Source: Selaginella tamariscina (lineage: Eukaryota; Streptophyta; Lycopodiopsida; Selaginellales; Selaginellaceae). Taken from it: 64,000 nt of DNA. Numbering within the stretch: the first letter of the stretch is position 1; each line of letters opens with the position of its first letter. Positions 12,528 to 25,022 of the stretch are shown here, one piece after another. The translations under genes were made by a program, and so were the position numbers. Under the pieces are notes generated by a model that saw nothing but the letters and a program-made list of their open reading frames with translations, ran no database searches and had not been told where the DNA came from. The DNA lies in NCBI GenBank assembly GCA_003024785.1, contig PUQB01000292.1, positions 62,001-126,000 on the forward strand, given 5' to 3'.

Positions 12528-13337
12528 GTAATAAAAATATAAAATATAAAACAAATAAGAAAAATAAGTGTATTAAACACAATACATATTTCATAATCAG
12601 AGTCAAATAAAGAACCAATTCCCAAGGTATAACGAGTACTGAGCACATTATGTCCTTAAGGTTTTCCGTATTACTGCAAACTGAAGAATATTTTTCATAA
12701 ACAGAAACAAAATGAATTATATGAACTTTAATCTCTCTAACACATTCACACACACAGGAAGATTTGGCGCTCGTCAACGCTAATTTAAAAATTATGTATA
12801 TGGAGAATAACAATTGATAATCACGTGGACAAAAAAATCAGCAGAAAAACATTAGACAATCTTCCATTAGACTCGGTCTAGAAACCGTCCTAGAACATGC
12901 ATTTATTAATTAGAACTCAGGTTATGAGATATTCTCTTAGTATATTCTGATATTCACCGCGTATATATACATGCATGTATGAACCATGTACTATGCATGA
13001 AAATGCGCATACACACGCATGTATAAATGCGTGTCATACATATGCACTAAATCGCCAAATACACTAATATATGTTCAAATTTTTAAGAGAACATAAACAC
13101 AACAGACAACATATAGACATAAGATACACAAATAAACACATTTGAAACATATTTATGCTACAAAATCAAATACAACGATTCCATAACTTATCACATAAAC
13201 ATATCCATCATACATCTATATGAACATATCCATCATCTAGAATATAAAATGAATGTATTAAAGATTCTTTGACGTATCTGTGTGTATGTATACATATATG
13301 TAAGAATAAAGCTCCATTTATCTGTCTGTATGTAGTG
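12528..13337 (-). other. 5' intron region of transporter copy 2
   Basis: AT-rich sequence collinear with 2393-3900 of copy 1 but lacking about 600 bp at 12861, where copy 1 runs from 2707 to 3313. The deletion fuses 'gacaatctt' directly to 'ccattagactcggtctag'. No gene is seen. Confidence 0.5.
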
Positions 13338-13358
13338 TCTCTCTCTCTCTCTCTCTCA

Positions 13359-13403
<45 letters not shown>

Positions 13404-13421
13404 GACACACACACACACACT
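13338..13421. repeat. Compound microsatellite (TC)n-(TA)n-(AC)n
   Basis: A run of TC dinucleotides, then TA, then AC, within the intron of transporter copy 2. Copy 1 lacks it at the same place (about 3780), so it expanded after the duplication. Confidence 0.9.
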
Positions 13422-13508
13422 GAACATCCACGCGTTATGTATGTTTTAATGAAGTATTATATTCCGAGTGATTGATTTATTCTATACGCACTTGAGACAG
13501 CGATTTAC

Positions 13509-13800
13509 CTGAAATCGAGTATGAAGCAAGCGCCTAACAGATTTGATATCCTTCTTGGAGTGCCTTCATCCGTCTAACTTTAAAAGCGCGACTTGCGAAT
13601 CTCTCCTGTTCTTTATCAGGATCACTTGAAGAACAGGGAGCGCCGATTGACCGGACCTAGATTCACGACTTCCGAGAATGTACAGATTTGATGCTTAGAA
13701 TCACGCATTCTGCTTCCTAGATTCGTACTTTATTCAGCTTCAAAAGTCTCAGGAACCTAAAGTCTTCTAGACCGTCCGATATCGGCCGGCTGGATCGACG
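13509..13800 (-). promoter_or_regulatory. 5' leader exon and promoter of transporter copy 2
   Basis: Conserved counterpart of 3907-4200, with the same CAG|GTAAAT-type donor at its end and the same stem-loop (arms at 13604 and 13629). The Harbinger element inserted only about 12 bp beyond it and so separates it from sequences that flank copy 1. Confidence 0.45.
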
Positions 13801-14329
13801 GATAGGTTTAAGGGTCGTTTCGCACCACACTTAACTTAACTTAAGTGGGCTTAATCAAGGGTAAAGGTTTGACTGCTAAAAGGCATTATCAACCACTTAC
13901 TTAAAGATTTTTAAAGGGTTTAACCACTAAGTTGTAATACTCCATTAACTTAACTTATTTTAATGTAACAGTGCAAAATTAGAAGGGTGGGTCCTTAGCC
14001 ATGAGCTGAACCTAAACTAAAAATTATATTTCCATGCGTAATGTGTATTTTATATGTAAATAATATATTTTTATATTTTTATTTAAATATATATAATTAA
14101 AATTAAAAAAATAATACAAATGAATCTTTTTAAAGTATTTTTATTATTTTCAATATATTCTTAATATATTCTCGGTTTCTCATGCACCATCGGGAGAGAA
14201 TAAATCCTCGAAATGGCCAGAAGAGCAAGCAAAACAAGTAGTCTTCTATCCTCTATCCTTCTTTTCTTGCATTCATTTGCATTCAAGAGGCACAAAGCCA
14301 CATAGCCGCATAGCAACTACTGGTCTGGC

Positions 14330-14640
14330 TTGAGCTCAACCAATGCTAGCTGAGCTCATGGGCTGATCGAAAGCCTAACAACAACTACTGTTGGCTTTCT
14401 ATCAACCCTAGTTGGGCTAGCTTGAGCTCGGCCAATGTTGGCCAAGCTCATGGGGTGGCCCAAAGCTTGGCAGCAATTGTTGCCGGGCTTTCTGCCACTC
14501 CTAGCTAGGTTGGCTTGAGCTTGGCCAACATTGGCCAAGCTCATGGGGTGGCCCAAAGCTCGGCTAGCATTGGCAAAGATTAGGGGGTAGCCCAAAGCTT
14601 GACAGTAGGTGTTGTTGGACTTGTGCAGCCCCTAGCCAAG
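14330..14640 (+). repeat. Diverged tandem repeat inside the Harbinger element
   Basis: About three copies of a ~60-110 bp motif built from 'gcttgagctcggccaatgt', 'tggccaagctcatggggtgg' and 'cccaaagcttggcagcaa'. It lies in the 3' subterminal part of the transposon and could bind transposase; that is inference. Confidence 0.6.
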
Positions 14641-15074
14641 CTAGCTTAAACTCAAATTAAGAGGCGGTTGAAAGCCCATTTGTAACTCAGGCTAGGTTAG
14701 CTAGGTATGTCCGATCAAGGAAATAACATCAATCTTCAAGGGTGGTGGGTGAAACAATTTACATTGATGAAAATGAGGGCGAGGGCCAAGGACAAGGCAA
14801 GAAGCACAACCTCGGTCTCAGAATTGAACAATGGACGAGACAAAGATGCTTGTGAAGTTGAAACGACAAGAGTTCATGGTTAGGTTTCTTTTTTCATATT
14901 TACATTTATCTTTAACACATGATATTTATTGTGGTAAAATAAAAAAATAAAAATTAATTAATTAATTAATTAACAATTTCCAAATTAATGCTTAATAAAT
15001 GGTGTCTTAAAAATAAGATGAGCTTCAAGAACTGATCTAATGGTGTGAGCATGTGTAGTTACCTCACTAAGTTC

Positions 15075-16320
15075 TTGAGGATTTCGTGAAAGATCATCAG
15101 ACTCCACCCAATCTTCTCTTTCTTACCATCGCCAAATTCTTCGCTTCCTTGCTCGTAAAGTTGCCTCATAATTGGCCTCGCCCTCATTAATGAGGATATT
15201 ATGGAGAATAACACAAGCGTTCACAATATTTGGACTCTCAATTTGTAATCAAGGGAACAAAAATTTTGCTTTAAAAGGCCAAATGCTTGCTTAACCATCA
15301 ATTGTGCTTTAGTAAACTCCTTGTTGAAGGTCTCCTGACCAAGATTAAGATAGACACTTATAAAAAACTTAAGTTAAATATGTTATAAATATATCAACTT
15401 TACATGCCTATGTATGGGACCATTAAGAATGGTTGTAATTGGTATCTTTTATCACCCACAATATAAGGCTTCACGAAATCAACATGAGTAGCCTCCAAAG
15501 GTCCATGAAGATAAACCCCATCGATGATCTTTTGATGAAGTGAGTAATTCTTTGAAACTTGCATATTAATGCACGTTACCTGCAAATACCAAACATTACA
15601 CAAACATAATCAAAATGAATGTAACTTGCTCACCTGGCCGTCCAATGTTCACATTTATTAACCTCTTATGTGCATTAACAACCCCTTGCACAATAATGCT
15701 ATTATGTTGCTTTCTTGTCAAAGTAGTTCGTCCGGTCATTTGTGGAAAGCTGAAGTATCTCCACATGTGTGCAATATATGGCCCCAACATTTGGTAGATG
15801 AGTGCGTGTCACATCTTGAAACTCATGTGCCATCTCACGAACCTCATTTTCCGTCGATGGAAATGTCACTTTATACCAAAAATGCTAACAAATAGTTGCT
15901 ATAAAACAACCATAATAGTTGAAGTTCCAATGGCAAACCTCTCACCAATGTCCATGTAGTCATTATTCCTCACCATCTTTTAAAGTGTAGCTCCAACTTT
16001 GATATCCACTCGTATAGCTTCTCTGTAGTGGTATCCCGCCTTGAGATGTCATCCTTTAATATATTACAAATCATAACAAAGGTTTCCGTGACATTCGAAG
16101 AAGTTTTATTCACCTCTTATCATCATAGTGTGACATCATAAATGTATTCCACCATACATCACTCCGCAGTCGAACCCACTGTAAAGGAGAAGACATATCA
16201 ATTATATCTTGTGTTAACCTCCGCATGTACTGAACTACTGCATCATCATCATCTAAATTGTCATGTTCTTAATTTTCAGCATCCGAATTAGAATCTGAGT
16301 CGTTTATAATGAATCAAAAA
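15075..16320 (-). pseudogene. PIF/Harbinger transposase (DDE_Tnp_4-like), decayed
   Basis: On the minus strand the pieces occur in family order. At 16200-16000 there is a WWNTFMMSHYDD stretch and an RMS-like region with ETFVMICNILKDD. At 15790-15600 there is GVVNAHKRLINVNIGRPGE, matching the family's core strand and GRPG/GWPGS turn before the second catalytic Asp. At 15590-15420 there is KIIDGVYLHGPLE and VKPYIVGDKRYQLQPFLMVPY, corresponding to the 'GDxGYxLxPWLMTPY' block. At 15330-15170 there is QAFGLLKAKFLFP, the last helix with the catalytic Glu region. Stops and frame changes between pieces make it inactive. Confidence 0.75.
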
Positions 16321-16600
16321 AATCCCTAACCATGGTCGAGGCTAATCATATTAAACAATCCTAAAAAAATAATATAATCGATATTTAAAATAACAAGTTA
16401 AAATGCATTAACATAATCCAAATAAAAGCTTGCAAATGATAAATATATGCAACCTACATGCACCTATGCTAATCTAGTCTTTGTTGCCTTGTCCACAAAT
16501 GTGATTAGCAATTCATGTCATATCCAATGCGAACTTCTCATTCTTTCCCCTCCTTAACTCTATTGTCCTCTCAAATTGGGCTCCTCATTTCAACCTGAGC

Positions 16601-17061
16601 TCAAAGTACATTTGTACCTTCATTAACCACTTCAACCAAACTAGACTTTCCCTTCTTTGCTTGCTTTCTCGTCGTAGTGACACCATCTCCATCATCATCT
16701 GAGTTATCAGCAGTCAAAGGTGCACTTGTTGAAGTTGTTTGTGAAGCTAGAGTCATCGGTGGATCATTCTCAGAGTCGTTTAGGTGCTGGGGCGTCATGC
16801 AACTTCGGTCACTTTGAAATGAATCCAAGAGACCAAACAGGTCCAAGTCCATGTTTGGCAATCCAAGGCGTCATTTCTTTAGATTCGACAAGCTCGAATA
16901 TGTAGCAGCTCCCAACTTCCTATTGTGGTCGTGAATAGCTTTATAATTGTTGATTAAATTCTCCCACTTCTTACAACATTGTTCTCCGTGCTTGCATTTC
17001 TTTTGCAATCTGTCTCCAACGTACATTTGCCATTACACTCACAAGTTGCCTAGTTGACATC
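16601..17061 (-). pseudogene. SANT/MADF-like DNA-binding partner of the Harbinger transposase
   Basis: Harbinger elements usually carry a second gene for a Myb/SANT-like protein needed for transposition. Here the minus strand gives QCCKKWENLINNYKAIHDHN followed by KLGAATYSSLSNLKK, which fits the last helices of that domain, then an acidic, Ser/Thr-rich tail (NSDDDGDGV) ending at about 16601. An in-frame TGA near 16875 and a frame change near 16985 show decay. Confidence 0.6.
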
Positions 17062-18054
17062 TATATGTACTAAAAATAGAATATATCTGCATTTTTTTTA
17101 TTAAATAAATAAAATATAAAATGCAAATACATGTATACACACACGTTAACACACATGCATATGTATATATAATATTTTTCATGTTTAAACATATCCAAAA
17201 TATAAAATTTTAATTATCTATATAATGTACCCATATACAATATTATATAAGTGTATATAATTCATCTCGCCATATTTTATATTTTTATAATAATTAAAAT
17301 CACTTTAAATGTTAATAAAAATTAATGTCAGAGTTTTTACTTAATGCACAAAGGTGGCTTGCCAGGTGCCAACCTTGGAATCCCCTCTCTAGAAACCCCA
17401 TGGAATCTGGTAAAGTAACCCATATTATGAACCTAACCTTTAGGAACTTAAGCCCCTAGTTGACCAAGTCGAGGCTGACCTTGTGAATCAGGGTATCATT
17501 CCTAACTTAGCGTGGTTGAGGCGGCCGAAGCAAGGCCTCAACCATTAGTTCTGCAGAATGTGAACTCGAGCAATGTTTTTGAGCTTGCAAGCAGGTTTTC
17601 GGACCAAAGAATTTCACTAACTCCTTGGAAGTGACGTACCCCTGTCACAAAGGCGAGATCTTTCCAACGATAAGGACCCAAAGGTGGGACGTACCCCTGC
17701 CATGTGGAAGTTTGGGCGACACAATAGAGGGTTGCGCCTTGACGACACAAGCTTAACTTGCATCAATAGGAGATTAACGAGCTCTCTTTTGAACCCGAAA
17801 AGCCTCACTACATACACTCTACTTTAATTATGTGATGAAGCCCCCCCCCTTTGTTTTCTTAAATGAGTAAGTGGGCTGGCACGGAAATGCCAACCCTTAA
17901 TGAAATTGAGATGTCCTAACCTAACCCAGGGGCAACCTTAGGGTGTCCCTAACAAGCTATATTTTTAATGGAAAACCTATCTGTAACATGAAACAACGGG
18001 AAGTTTTCTAAAAGGTAAGTACTACCTTCGCCTAGAGTTTCTCGAAGTACCTAG

Positions 18055-18610
18055 TGTCAAGCCACGATCCAGGAACCAGGAAAAGAGCAGGATTCCAATA
18101 ATAAGGAGGCTTGACTCAGGAACAGGACAGAGAGCAGGACATGAACTAGGAACTCATGAACAAGACTGGAACCGGATAGGATCTGGAGAGATAGGAACAT
18201 GATAGGATCCGGGAGCCAGACAGGAAGGTGCAGGACAGGATCTAGGAACAAGACAGGAACATGATAGGATCCGAAAGCAGAATAGGATCCGAGAGCAGAC
18301 AAGAGCAAGAGGCAAGGAGCAAGACACGAACAAGAATGATCGTAGAATGACTGGTGTTGATAGTAACTGATTGTACAACAATTAGGTCAGAGCTTTTATG
18401 CTCACAACTCCAAGCTAATCTGGTCATGAGCCTAATCTAGTCACTAGCCAAAAATGGTCATCCTTATCCTATAGGAATATCCTGTGGGAAATATCCTACG
18501 GAATATCCTGTGGCATCTCCTGTGGGAATATCCTGCGGCCGAATCCTGTATCCCATATCCTGTAGCTTAAACATGTATGTCATATCTGTATCATGTATCG
18601 GGTCGTGACA
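18055..18610 (-). repeat. 3' LTR of outer family-A element
   Basis: Begins tgtcaagccacgatcc and ends gggtcgtgaca. On the coding strand it is preceded by a purine-rich tract AGGAGGAGGTGC, a likely polypurine tract. Its left half is rich in CAGGA and its right half in TCCTGT. Confidence 0.85.
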
Positions 18611-21588
18611 GCACCTCCTCCTAAGGACGAGTTTACGAGTCTTGGGACTGGTTTAGCAGGATAACGTCGATGGAAGCAACAACTTTGGAAGAAGCATGGA
18701 GTAAGTTGGATGCAGGTTCCCAAGTGCGATCGGTAGGCAAATAACCTTTCCAATCCACCAAGTATTGAAGTTGGCGCGATGAAGACGAGAATCAAGGATG
18801 GCTGCAACTTCGTACTTAGGTTCACCGTCAATGACCATAGGAGGGGGAGGAGAAGAAGCACGACCAGGAAGAGAAGAAGGATGATACGGCTCCAACAAAG
18901 AGTGTGAAACACAGGATGAAGTTTCACCGTAGATGGTAACTCGAGTCGGAAAGCTACAGGATTGACCTTCGCCACAATCCTATAAGGGCCCAATCGTTGA
19001 AAATCCAACTTAGAAGAAGGCCTGTTGGTGCGAATGTTGACGAAGAAGCCACACGAGATCACCAATCTTGTATGCAGGTGCCGGTGACGGTGAGCATCAG
19101 CATGATGCTTGTACCGTTCCTGTGCCTGCTGAAGATGAACCTGAGATCATCTATACCTGCGAAGATGCTGAGACGATCCTGTACTGCAGGAGCGGAAGAA
19201 GGAGAAGCGGGAGGAGCAAGTCAAAACGTGGATGGTGGCCTGTAAGAGCAAAGAAAGGTGTCTGTCCTGTAGATGCGTGAACGGAGTTGTTGTAGGCAAA
19301 CTCCGCCATTGGAAGAAGGTCCAACCAGTGTCCTGCTGGTAACTGATGAAGCAACGAAGATACTGTTCCAAGGTCTGAATTGTGCGTTCGACTGCCCATC
19401 AGTTTGCGGGTGATATCCTGAAGAAAGATCCGCTTTAACCTATAGACTCCGGAGAAGCTCTCGCCAAAACTTGGACATGAATTGTGGACCTCGATCAGAA
19501 ACAATGCTCTCAGGAAGACCATGGTGTCGGAACACTTCGCGGATCACCAACTCAGCAGTTGTCTGGCCTATGCAGTCTTGTTACATGGTAGGAAATGAGC
19601 CTGTTTGGTGAAACGGTCAACCACCACAAGAACTGCATCAAATCCGCGAGAAGGAGGAAGATCTGTGAGAAATCCATAGAAATGATCTCCAAGGAGCAGA
19701 AGGAACAGGAAGAGGACGAAGAAGACCAGAGGGTGCATGACGAGCATCTTCGACCTGTTGCAGGTGTCACAACTCCGTACAAACCTTTCCACAAAACCTC
19801 GCAACCAGGCCACCAATAGTTGCGAGTCACCAACTCAACTGTCTTGGCCACACCAAAATGTCCTGTAGCTGGGGTATCATGACAATCCTGTACCACACGA
19901 GTCCTGCAAACACCAACAGGAACGTACAGGAAACCTTCCTGGTACAGGAGTCCGTCCTGTATGGCAAACAGCTTGTAGTCTGAATAGGAACTGGAGGAAG
20001 AGGAGCTTGCAATGTCAGGACTAATGTGTGAGAACACATTCCTTGCCAAGTCGTCTGTAGCCAATTGCGAACGGATGTCCTGTAGAAGTGTTGAATCTTG
20101 CTAGAGCCTGATGAACTTGTAGTGCTGCAAGCCGAAGTCGATCAGGACCCAACAACACTTGCTTTTGACAGTCATATGTAGGATCGCTCGGGGTCGGTGC
20201 AAGGTAAGAACGCCTAGACAATGCATCCGCCTTGCCATTCAGAAAACCAGGCTTGTAGATGATGACGAAATCAAAACGTGATAGGAACTCCGCCCACCTA
20301 GCCTGTCGTCGACTAGAACTCGAGCCGTTTGAAAATACTCCAGGTTCTTGTGATCCGTAAGAACTTGTACAGGATGCGCAGCACCTTCCAGGAAATGCCG
20401 CCACTCCTCGAACGAATCCACAATGGCCTTGAGTTCCTTGTCATGAATCTCGTAATTGATCTCCGCCGAAAGGAACTTACGAGAGTGAAAAGTACAGATG
20501 AAGCAACTTGTCTTCTCCAACTTGTGATAGGATAGATCCGACTGCAAAATCGAGGCATCTGCTTCAACGAAGAAAGGAACGAAAGGATCAGGATGTGCTA
20601 AAATCGGAGCTGTCGTGAAGGCGTCCTTGAGTGTTGTGAATGCATGTTCCGCCTTGTCGGACCAAGAGAAACTCCTGTGCGCTTGGTGAGTTCCGTGAGT
20701 GGAAGGACACGCTTGGAGAAGTCCTGTATGAAACGCCTGTAGAAGTTTGCAAAGCCAAGGAAACATTGTACGTCTCGTACTGACTTGGGCCTCTCCCACT
20801 CCACGATGGTCTTCACCTTGTGCATGTCCATGGAAACGCTAGCCGGGAGACGATGTAGCCCAAAAACTCCACAGTATCCCTGTCGAAGAAACACTTCTCC
20901 AACTTCGCGTACAGGCCATGCTCGCGAAGCCTTTGTAGGACTAGTCGTACATGCTTGTCATGAGCCGCCTGGTCCTTGGAGAAAATCAAAATGTCGTCGA
21001 GGTAGATCACCACAAACTAGTCCAAGAAGTCACGAAAGATGTCGTTCACCATGTGTGGAACACGGCTGGGGCATTGGTAAGGCCGAAGGGCATCACCGTG
21101 TACTCGAAGTGTCCATACCTTGTACGAAAGGCAGTCTTCCACTCATCGCCTGGACGATCCGTACAAGGTTGTAGGCCCCTCGTAAGTCGATCTTCGTGAA
21201 CACCTTTGCTCCTCGCAGCCATCGAGAAGTTTCGGGATCAATGGCAACGGGTACCGATTCCGAGTGGTGACTTGATTCAAACCCCTGTAGTCCATAACCA
21301 AACGTAAACTCTCATCCTTCTTCTTGACAAAGAAGATAGGTGCTCCTGTAGGGGACTTTGAGTGACGATGAAGCCGGATGCCAAGTTGTCCTCGATGTAC
21401 TGACGAAGAACCTCCAACTCTGTGGGTGATAATGCATAAACGGTCCGAATGGTGGAGTCTTTCTTTCCGCAAGATCAATAGGACAGTCGTAGGACCTGTG
21501 AATAAGCAGCCTTGTGCTTGTCAAAAACGTCCTGAAAGGAGTGATACTTGGATGGTAGGAAGAAGGGGAGAAGGAAAGGAGCAGGAGA
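18611..21588 (-). pseudogene. Outer family-A pol: RT, RNase H, integrase, chromodomain (decayed)
   Basis: Minus-strand pieces in order: RT at 21480-20800 ([31 protein letters not shown]), RNase H at 20600-20290 ([14 protein letters not shown]), integrase zinc finger and core at 20060-19150 (GHFGVAKTVELVTRNYWWPG), and a C-terminal chromodomain remnant at 18900-18650 ([11 protein letters not shown]). Many frameshifts relative to the inner copy. It represents a retrotransposon polyprotein that is no longer functional. Confidence 0.8.
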
Positions 21589-22075
21589 TGTCAAGCCGAT
21601 CCAGGAACCAAGAAGCGAGTAGGATTCCAGAACAGAAGGCTTACTCAGGAACAGGACGAGAGCAGGACAGGAACTAGGAACAGAAACGAGGATCCAGGAG
21701 CAGGACAGGACAGGATAGGATCCGGAGCAAGACAGGACAGGAGGCAAAGAGTAAGACAAGAACAAGACAAGAAAAGGAACAAGAATAATCGTAGAATGAC
21801 TGGTGTTGATAGTAACTGATTGTACAACAATTAGGTCGGAGCTTTTATGCTCACAACTCCAAGCTAATCTAGTCATGAGTCTAATCTAGTCATGAGCTAA
21901 GAATAGTGTCCCTTATCCTCTAGGCATATCCTGTAGCATATCCTATAGGAATATCCTATAGGTATATCCTGTAGGAATATCCTGCAGGCATATCCTGTAA
22001 CCCGTATCCTGTATCCGAAATCCTGCATCCTGTATCCTGTATCCGGAATCCTGTATCCTGTATCGGGTTGTGACA
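21589..22075 (-). repeat. 3' LTR of inner family-A element
   Basis: Starts tgtcaagccgatcc and ends gggttgtgaca. The right half is a string of degenerate 10-12 bp units based on ATATCCTGTAGG. Confidence 0.85.
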
Positions 22076-22086
22076 GCACCTCCTCC

Positions 22087-23300
22087 CTAAGGACGAGTTC
22101 CACGAGTCTTAGGACCTGGTTTAGCAGGATAATGCCGATGGAAGGCAGCAACTTTGGAAGAAGCATGGAGTAAGTTGGATGCAGGTTCCCAAGTGCGATC
22201 GGTAGGCAAATAACCTTTCCAATCCACCAAGTATTGAAGTTGGCGGCGATGAAGACGAGAATCAAGGATGGCTGCAACTTCGTACTCAGGTTCACCAGCA
22301 ATGACCACAGGAGGGGGAGGAGAAGAAGCACGACCAGGAAGAGAAGAAGGATGATACGGCTCCAACAAGGAGGTGTGAAACACAGGATGAAGTTTCACCG
22401 TGGATGGTAACTCGAGTCGGAAAGCTACAGGATTTACCTCCGCCACGATCCTGTAAGGGCCCAATCGTTGAAAATCCAACTTAGAAGAAGGCCTGTTGGT
22501 GCGAATGTGTCGACGAAGAAGCCACACGAGATCACCAATCTTGTATGCAGGTGCCGGTGACGGTGAGCATCAGCATGATGCTTGTACCGTTCCTGTGCCT
22601 GCTGAAGATGAACCTGGAGATCATCCTGTACCTGCGAAGATGCTGAAGACGATCCTGTACTGCAGGAGCGGAAGAAGGAGAAGCGGGAGGAGCAAAGTCA
22701 AAACGTGGATGGTGGCCTGTAAGAGCAAAGAAAGGTGTCTGTCCTGTAGATGCGTGAATGGAGTTGTTGTAGGCAAACTCCGCCATTGGAAGAAGGTCCA
22801 ACCAGTTGTCCTGTGGTAACTGATGAAGCAACGAAGATATGTCCAAGGTCTGAATTGTGCGTTCGACTGCCCATCGTTTGTGGGTGATATCCTGAAGAAA
22901 GATCCGCTTTAACCTGTAGACTCCGAAGAAGCTCTCGCCAAAACTTGGACATGAATTGTGGACCTCGATCGGAAACAATGCTCTCAGGAAGACCATGATG
23001 TCGGAACACCTCACGGATCACCAACTCGGCAGTTGTCTGACCTGTAGCTGTCTTGTTGCAGGGTAGGAAATGAGCCTGCTTGGTGAAACGGTCAACCACC
23101 ACAAGAACTGCATCGAATCCACGAGAAGGAGGAAGATCTGTGAGGAAATCCATAGAAATGGATCTCCAAGGAGCAGAAGGAACAGGAAGAGGACGAAGAA
23201 GACCAGAGGGTGCATGATGAGGCATCTTCGACCTGTTGCAGTGTCACAACTCCGTACAAACCTTTCCACAAAACCTCGCAACCCAGGCCACCAATAGTTG
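22087..23300 (-). pseudogene. Inner family-A integrase and chromodomain
   Basis: Integrase inserts the cDNA; the chromodomain guides it to chromatin. On the minus strand the core shows SISMDFLTDLPPSRGFDAVL, VVDRFTKQAHFLPC and [15 protein letters not shown], with Asp residues at catalytic positions. The end at 22330-22150 has [19 protein letters not shown] followed by [20 protein letters not shown], a canonical chromodomain with its aromatic residues. Frame changes occur near 22840 and 23220, so the polyprotein is not continuous. Confidence 0.85.
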
Positions 23301-25000
23301 CGAGTCACCAACTCAACTGTCTTGGCCACACCAAAATGTCCTGTAGCCGGGGTATCATGACAATCCTGTACCACACGAGTCCTGCAAACACCAACAGGAA
23401 CGTACAGGAGACCTTCCCGGTACAGGAGTCCATCCTGTATGGTGAACAGGTTGTAGTCTGGACGGGAACTGGAGGAAGAGGAACTTGCAACGTCAGGATG
23501 AATGTGTGAGAACACATTCTTTGCCAAGTCGTCTGTAGCCAACTGCGAACGGACGTCCTGTAGGAGTGTTGAATTTGCTGGAGCCTGATGAACCTGCAGT
23601 GCCGCAAGCCGGAATCGATCAGGACCCAACAACACTTGCCTTTGACAGTCAAATGCAGGATCGCCCGGGCTTGGTGCAAGGTAAGAGCGCCTAGACAATG
23701 CGTCCGCCTTGCCATTCCGAAAACCGGGCCTGTAGACGATGACGAAGTCAAAACGTGATAGGAACTCCGCCCACCTAGCCTGTCGCCGACTGAGAACTCG
23801 AGCCGTTTGAAAGTACTCCAGGTTCTTGTGATCCGTAAGAACTTGTACAGGATGTGCAGCACCTTCCAGGAAATGCCGCCACTCCTCAAACGAATCCACA
23901 ATGGCCTTGAGTTCCTTGTCATGAATCTCGTAATTGATCTCCGCCGACAGGAACTTACGAGAGTGAAAAGCTACAGGATGAAGCAACTTGTCCTCTCCAA
24001 CTTGTGATAGGACGGATCCTACTGCAAAATCCGAGGCATCTGCTTCAACGAAGAAAGGACGAGAAGGATCAGGATGTGCTAAAATCGGAGCTGTCGTGAA
24101 GGTGTCCTTGAGTGTTGTGAATGCATGTTCCGCCTTGTCGGACCAAGAGAAAACCTCTGTGCGCTTGGTGAGTTCCGTGAGTGGAAGTACACGCTTGGAG
24201 AAGTCCTGTATGAACGCCTGTAGAAGTTTGCAAAGCCAAGGAAACATTGTACATCTCGTACAGACTTGGGCCTCTCCCACTCCACGATGGTCTTCACCTT
24301 GTGCATGTCCATGGAAACGCCAGCAGGAGAGACGATGTAGCCCAAGAACTCCACAGAATCCCTATCGAAAAAACACTTCTCCAACTTCGCATACAGGCCA
24401 TGCTCACGAAGCCGCTGTAGAACCAACCGTACATGCTTGTCATGTGCCGCCTGGTCCTTGGAGAAAATCAAAATGTCGTCGAGGTAGATCACCACAAACT
24501 GGTCCAAGAAGTCACGAAAGATGTCGTTCACCATGTGTTGGAACACGGCTGGGGCATTGGTAAGGCCGAAAGGCATCACGTGTACTCGAAGTGTCCATAC
24601 CTTGTACGAAAGGCAGTCTTCCACTCATCGGGACGAATCCGTACAAGGTTGTAGGCCCCTCGTAAGTCGATCTTCGTGAACACCTTTGCTCCTCGCAGCC
24701 GATCGAGAAGTTCCGGGATCAATGGCAACGGGTACCGATTCCGAATGGTACTTGATTCAAACCCCTGTAGTCCACAACCAAACGTAAGCTCCCATCCTTC
24801 TTCTTGACAAAGAAGATAGGCGCTCCTGCAGGGGACTTTGAGTGACGAATGAAGCCGGATGCCAAGTTGTCCTCGATGTACTGGCGAAGAACCTCCAACT
24901 CTGTGGGTGACAATGCGTAAATCGGTCCGAACGGTGGAGTCTTTCCTTCTGCAAGATCAATAGGACAGTCGTAGGACCTGTGAACAGGAAGAACTGCAGC
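23300..25000 (-). pseudogene. Inner family-A reverse transcriptase and RNase H
   Basis: Minus strand. RT begins near 24913 ([20 protein letters not shown], then [13 protein letters not shown]), continues with [20 protein letters not shown] and the catalytic YLDDILIF near 24490, then [19 protein letters not shown]. RNase H shows FFVEADASDFAVGSVLSQ (catalytic Asp), [19 protein letters not shown] and [11 protein letters not shown] near 24060-23800. The 420-residue reading frame at 24280-23018 is the longest intact piece in the element and runs on into the integrase zinc finger. A frame break near 24250 separates it from RT. Confidence 0.88.
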
Positions 25001-25022
25001 CTTGTGCTTGTCAAAAACGTCC

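Noticed and set aside
14356-14595. 79-codon minus-strand frame with repeated GHPMSLAN peptides
   Set aside because: Product of a tandem DNA repeat in the Harbinger element; no start or splice support.
23988-24563. 191-codon plus-strand frame
   Set aside because: Antisense of family-A RT and RNase H.
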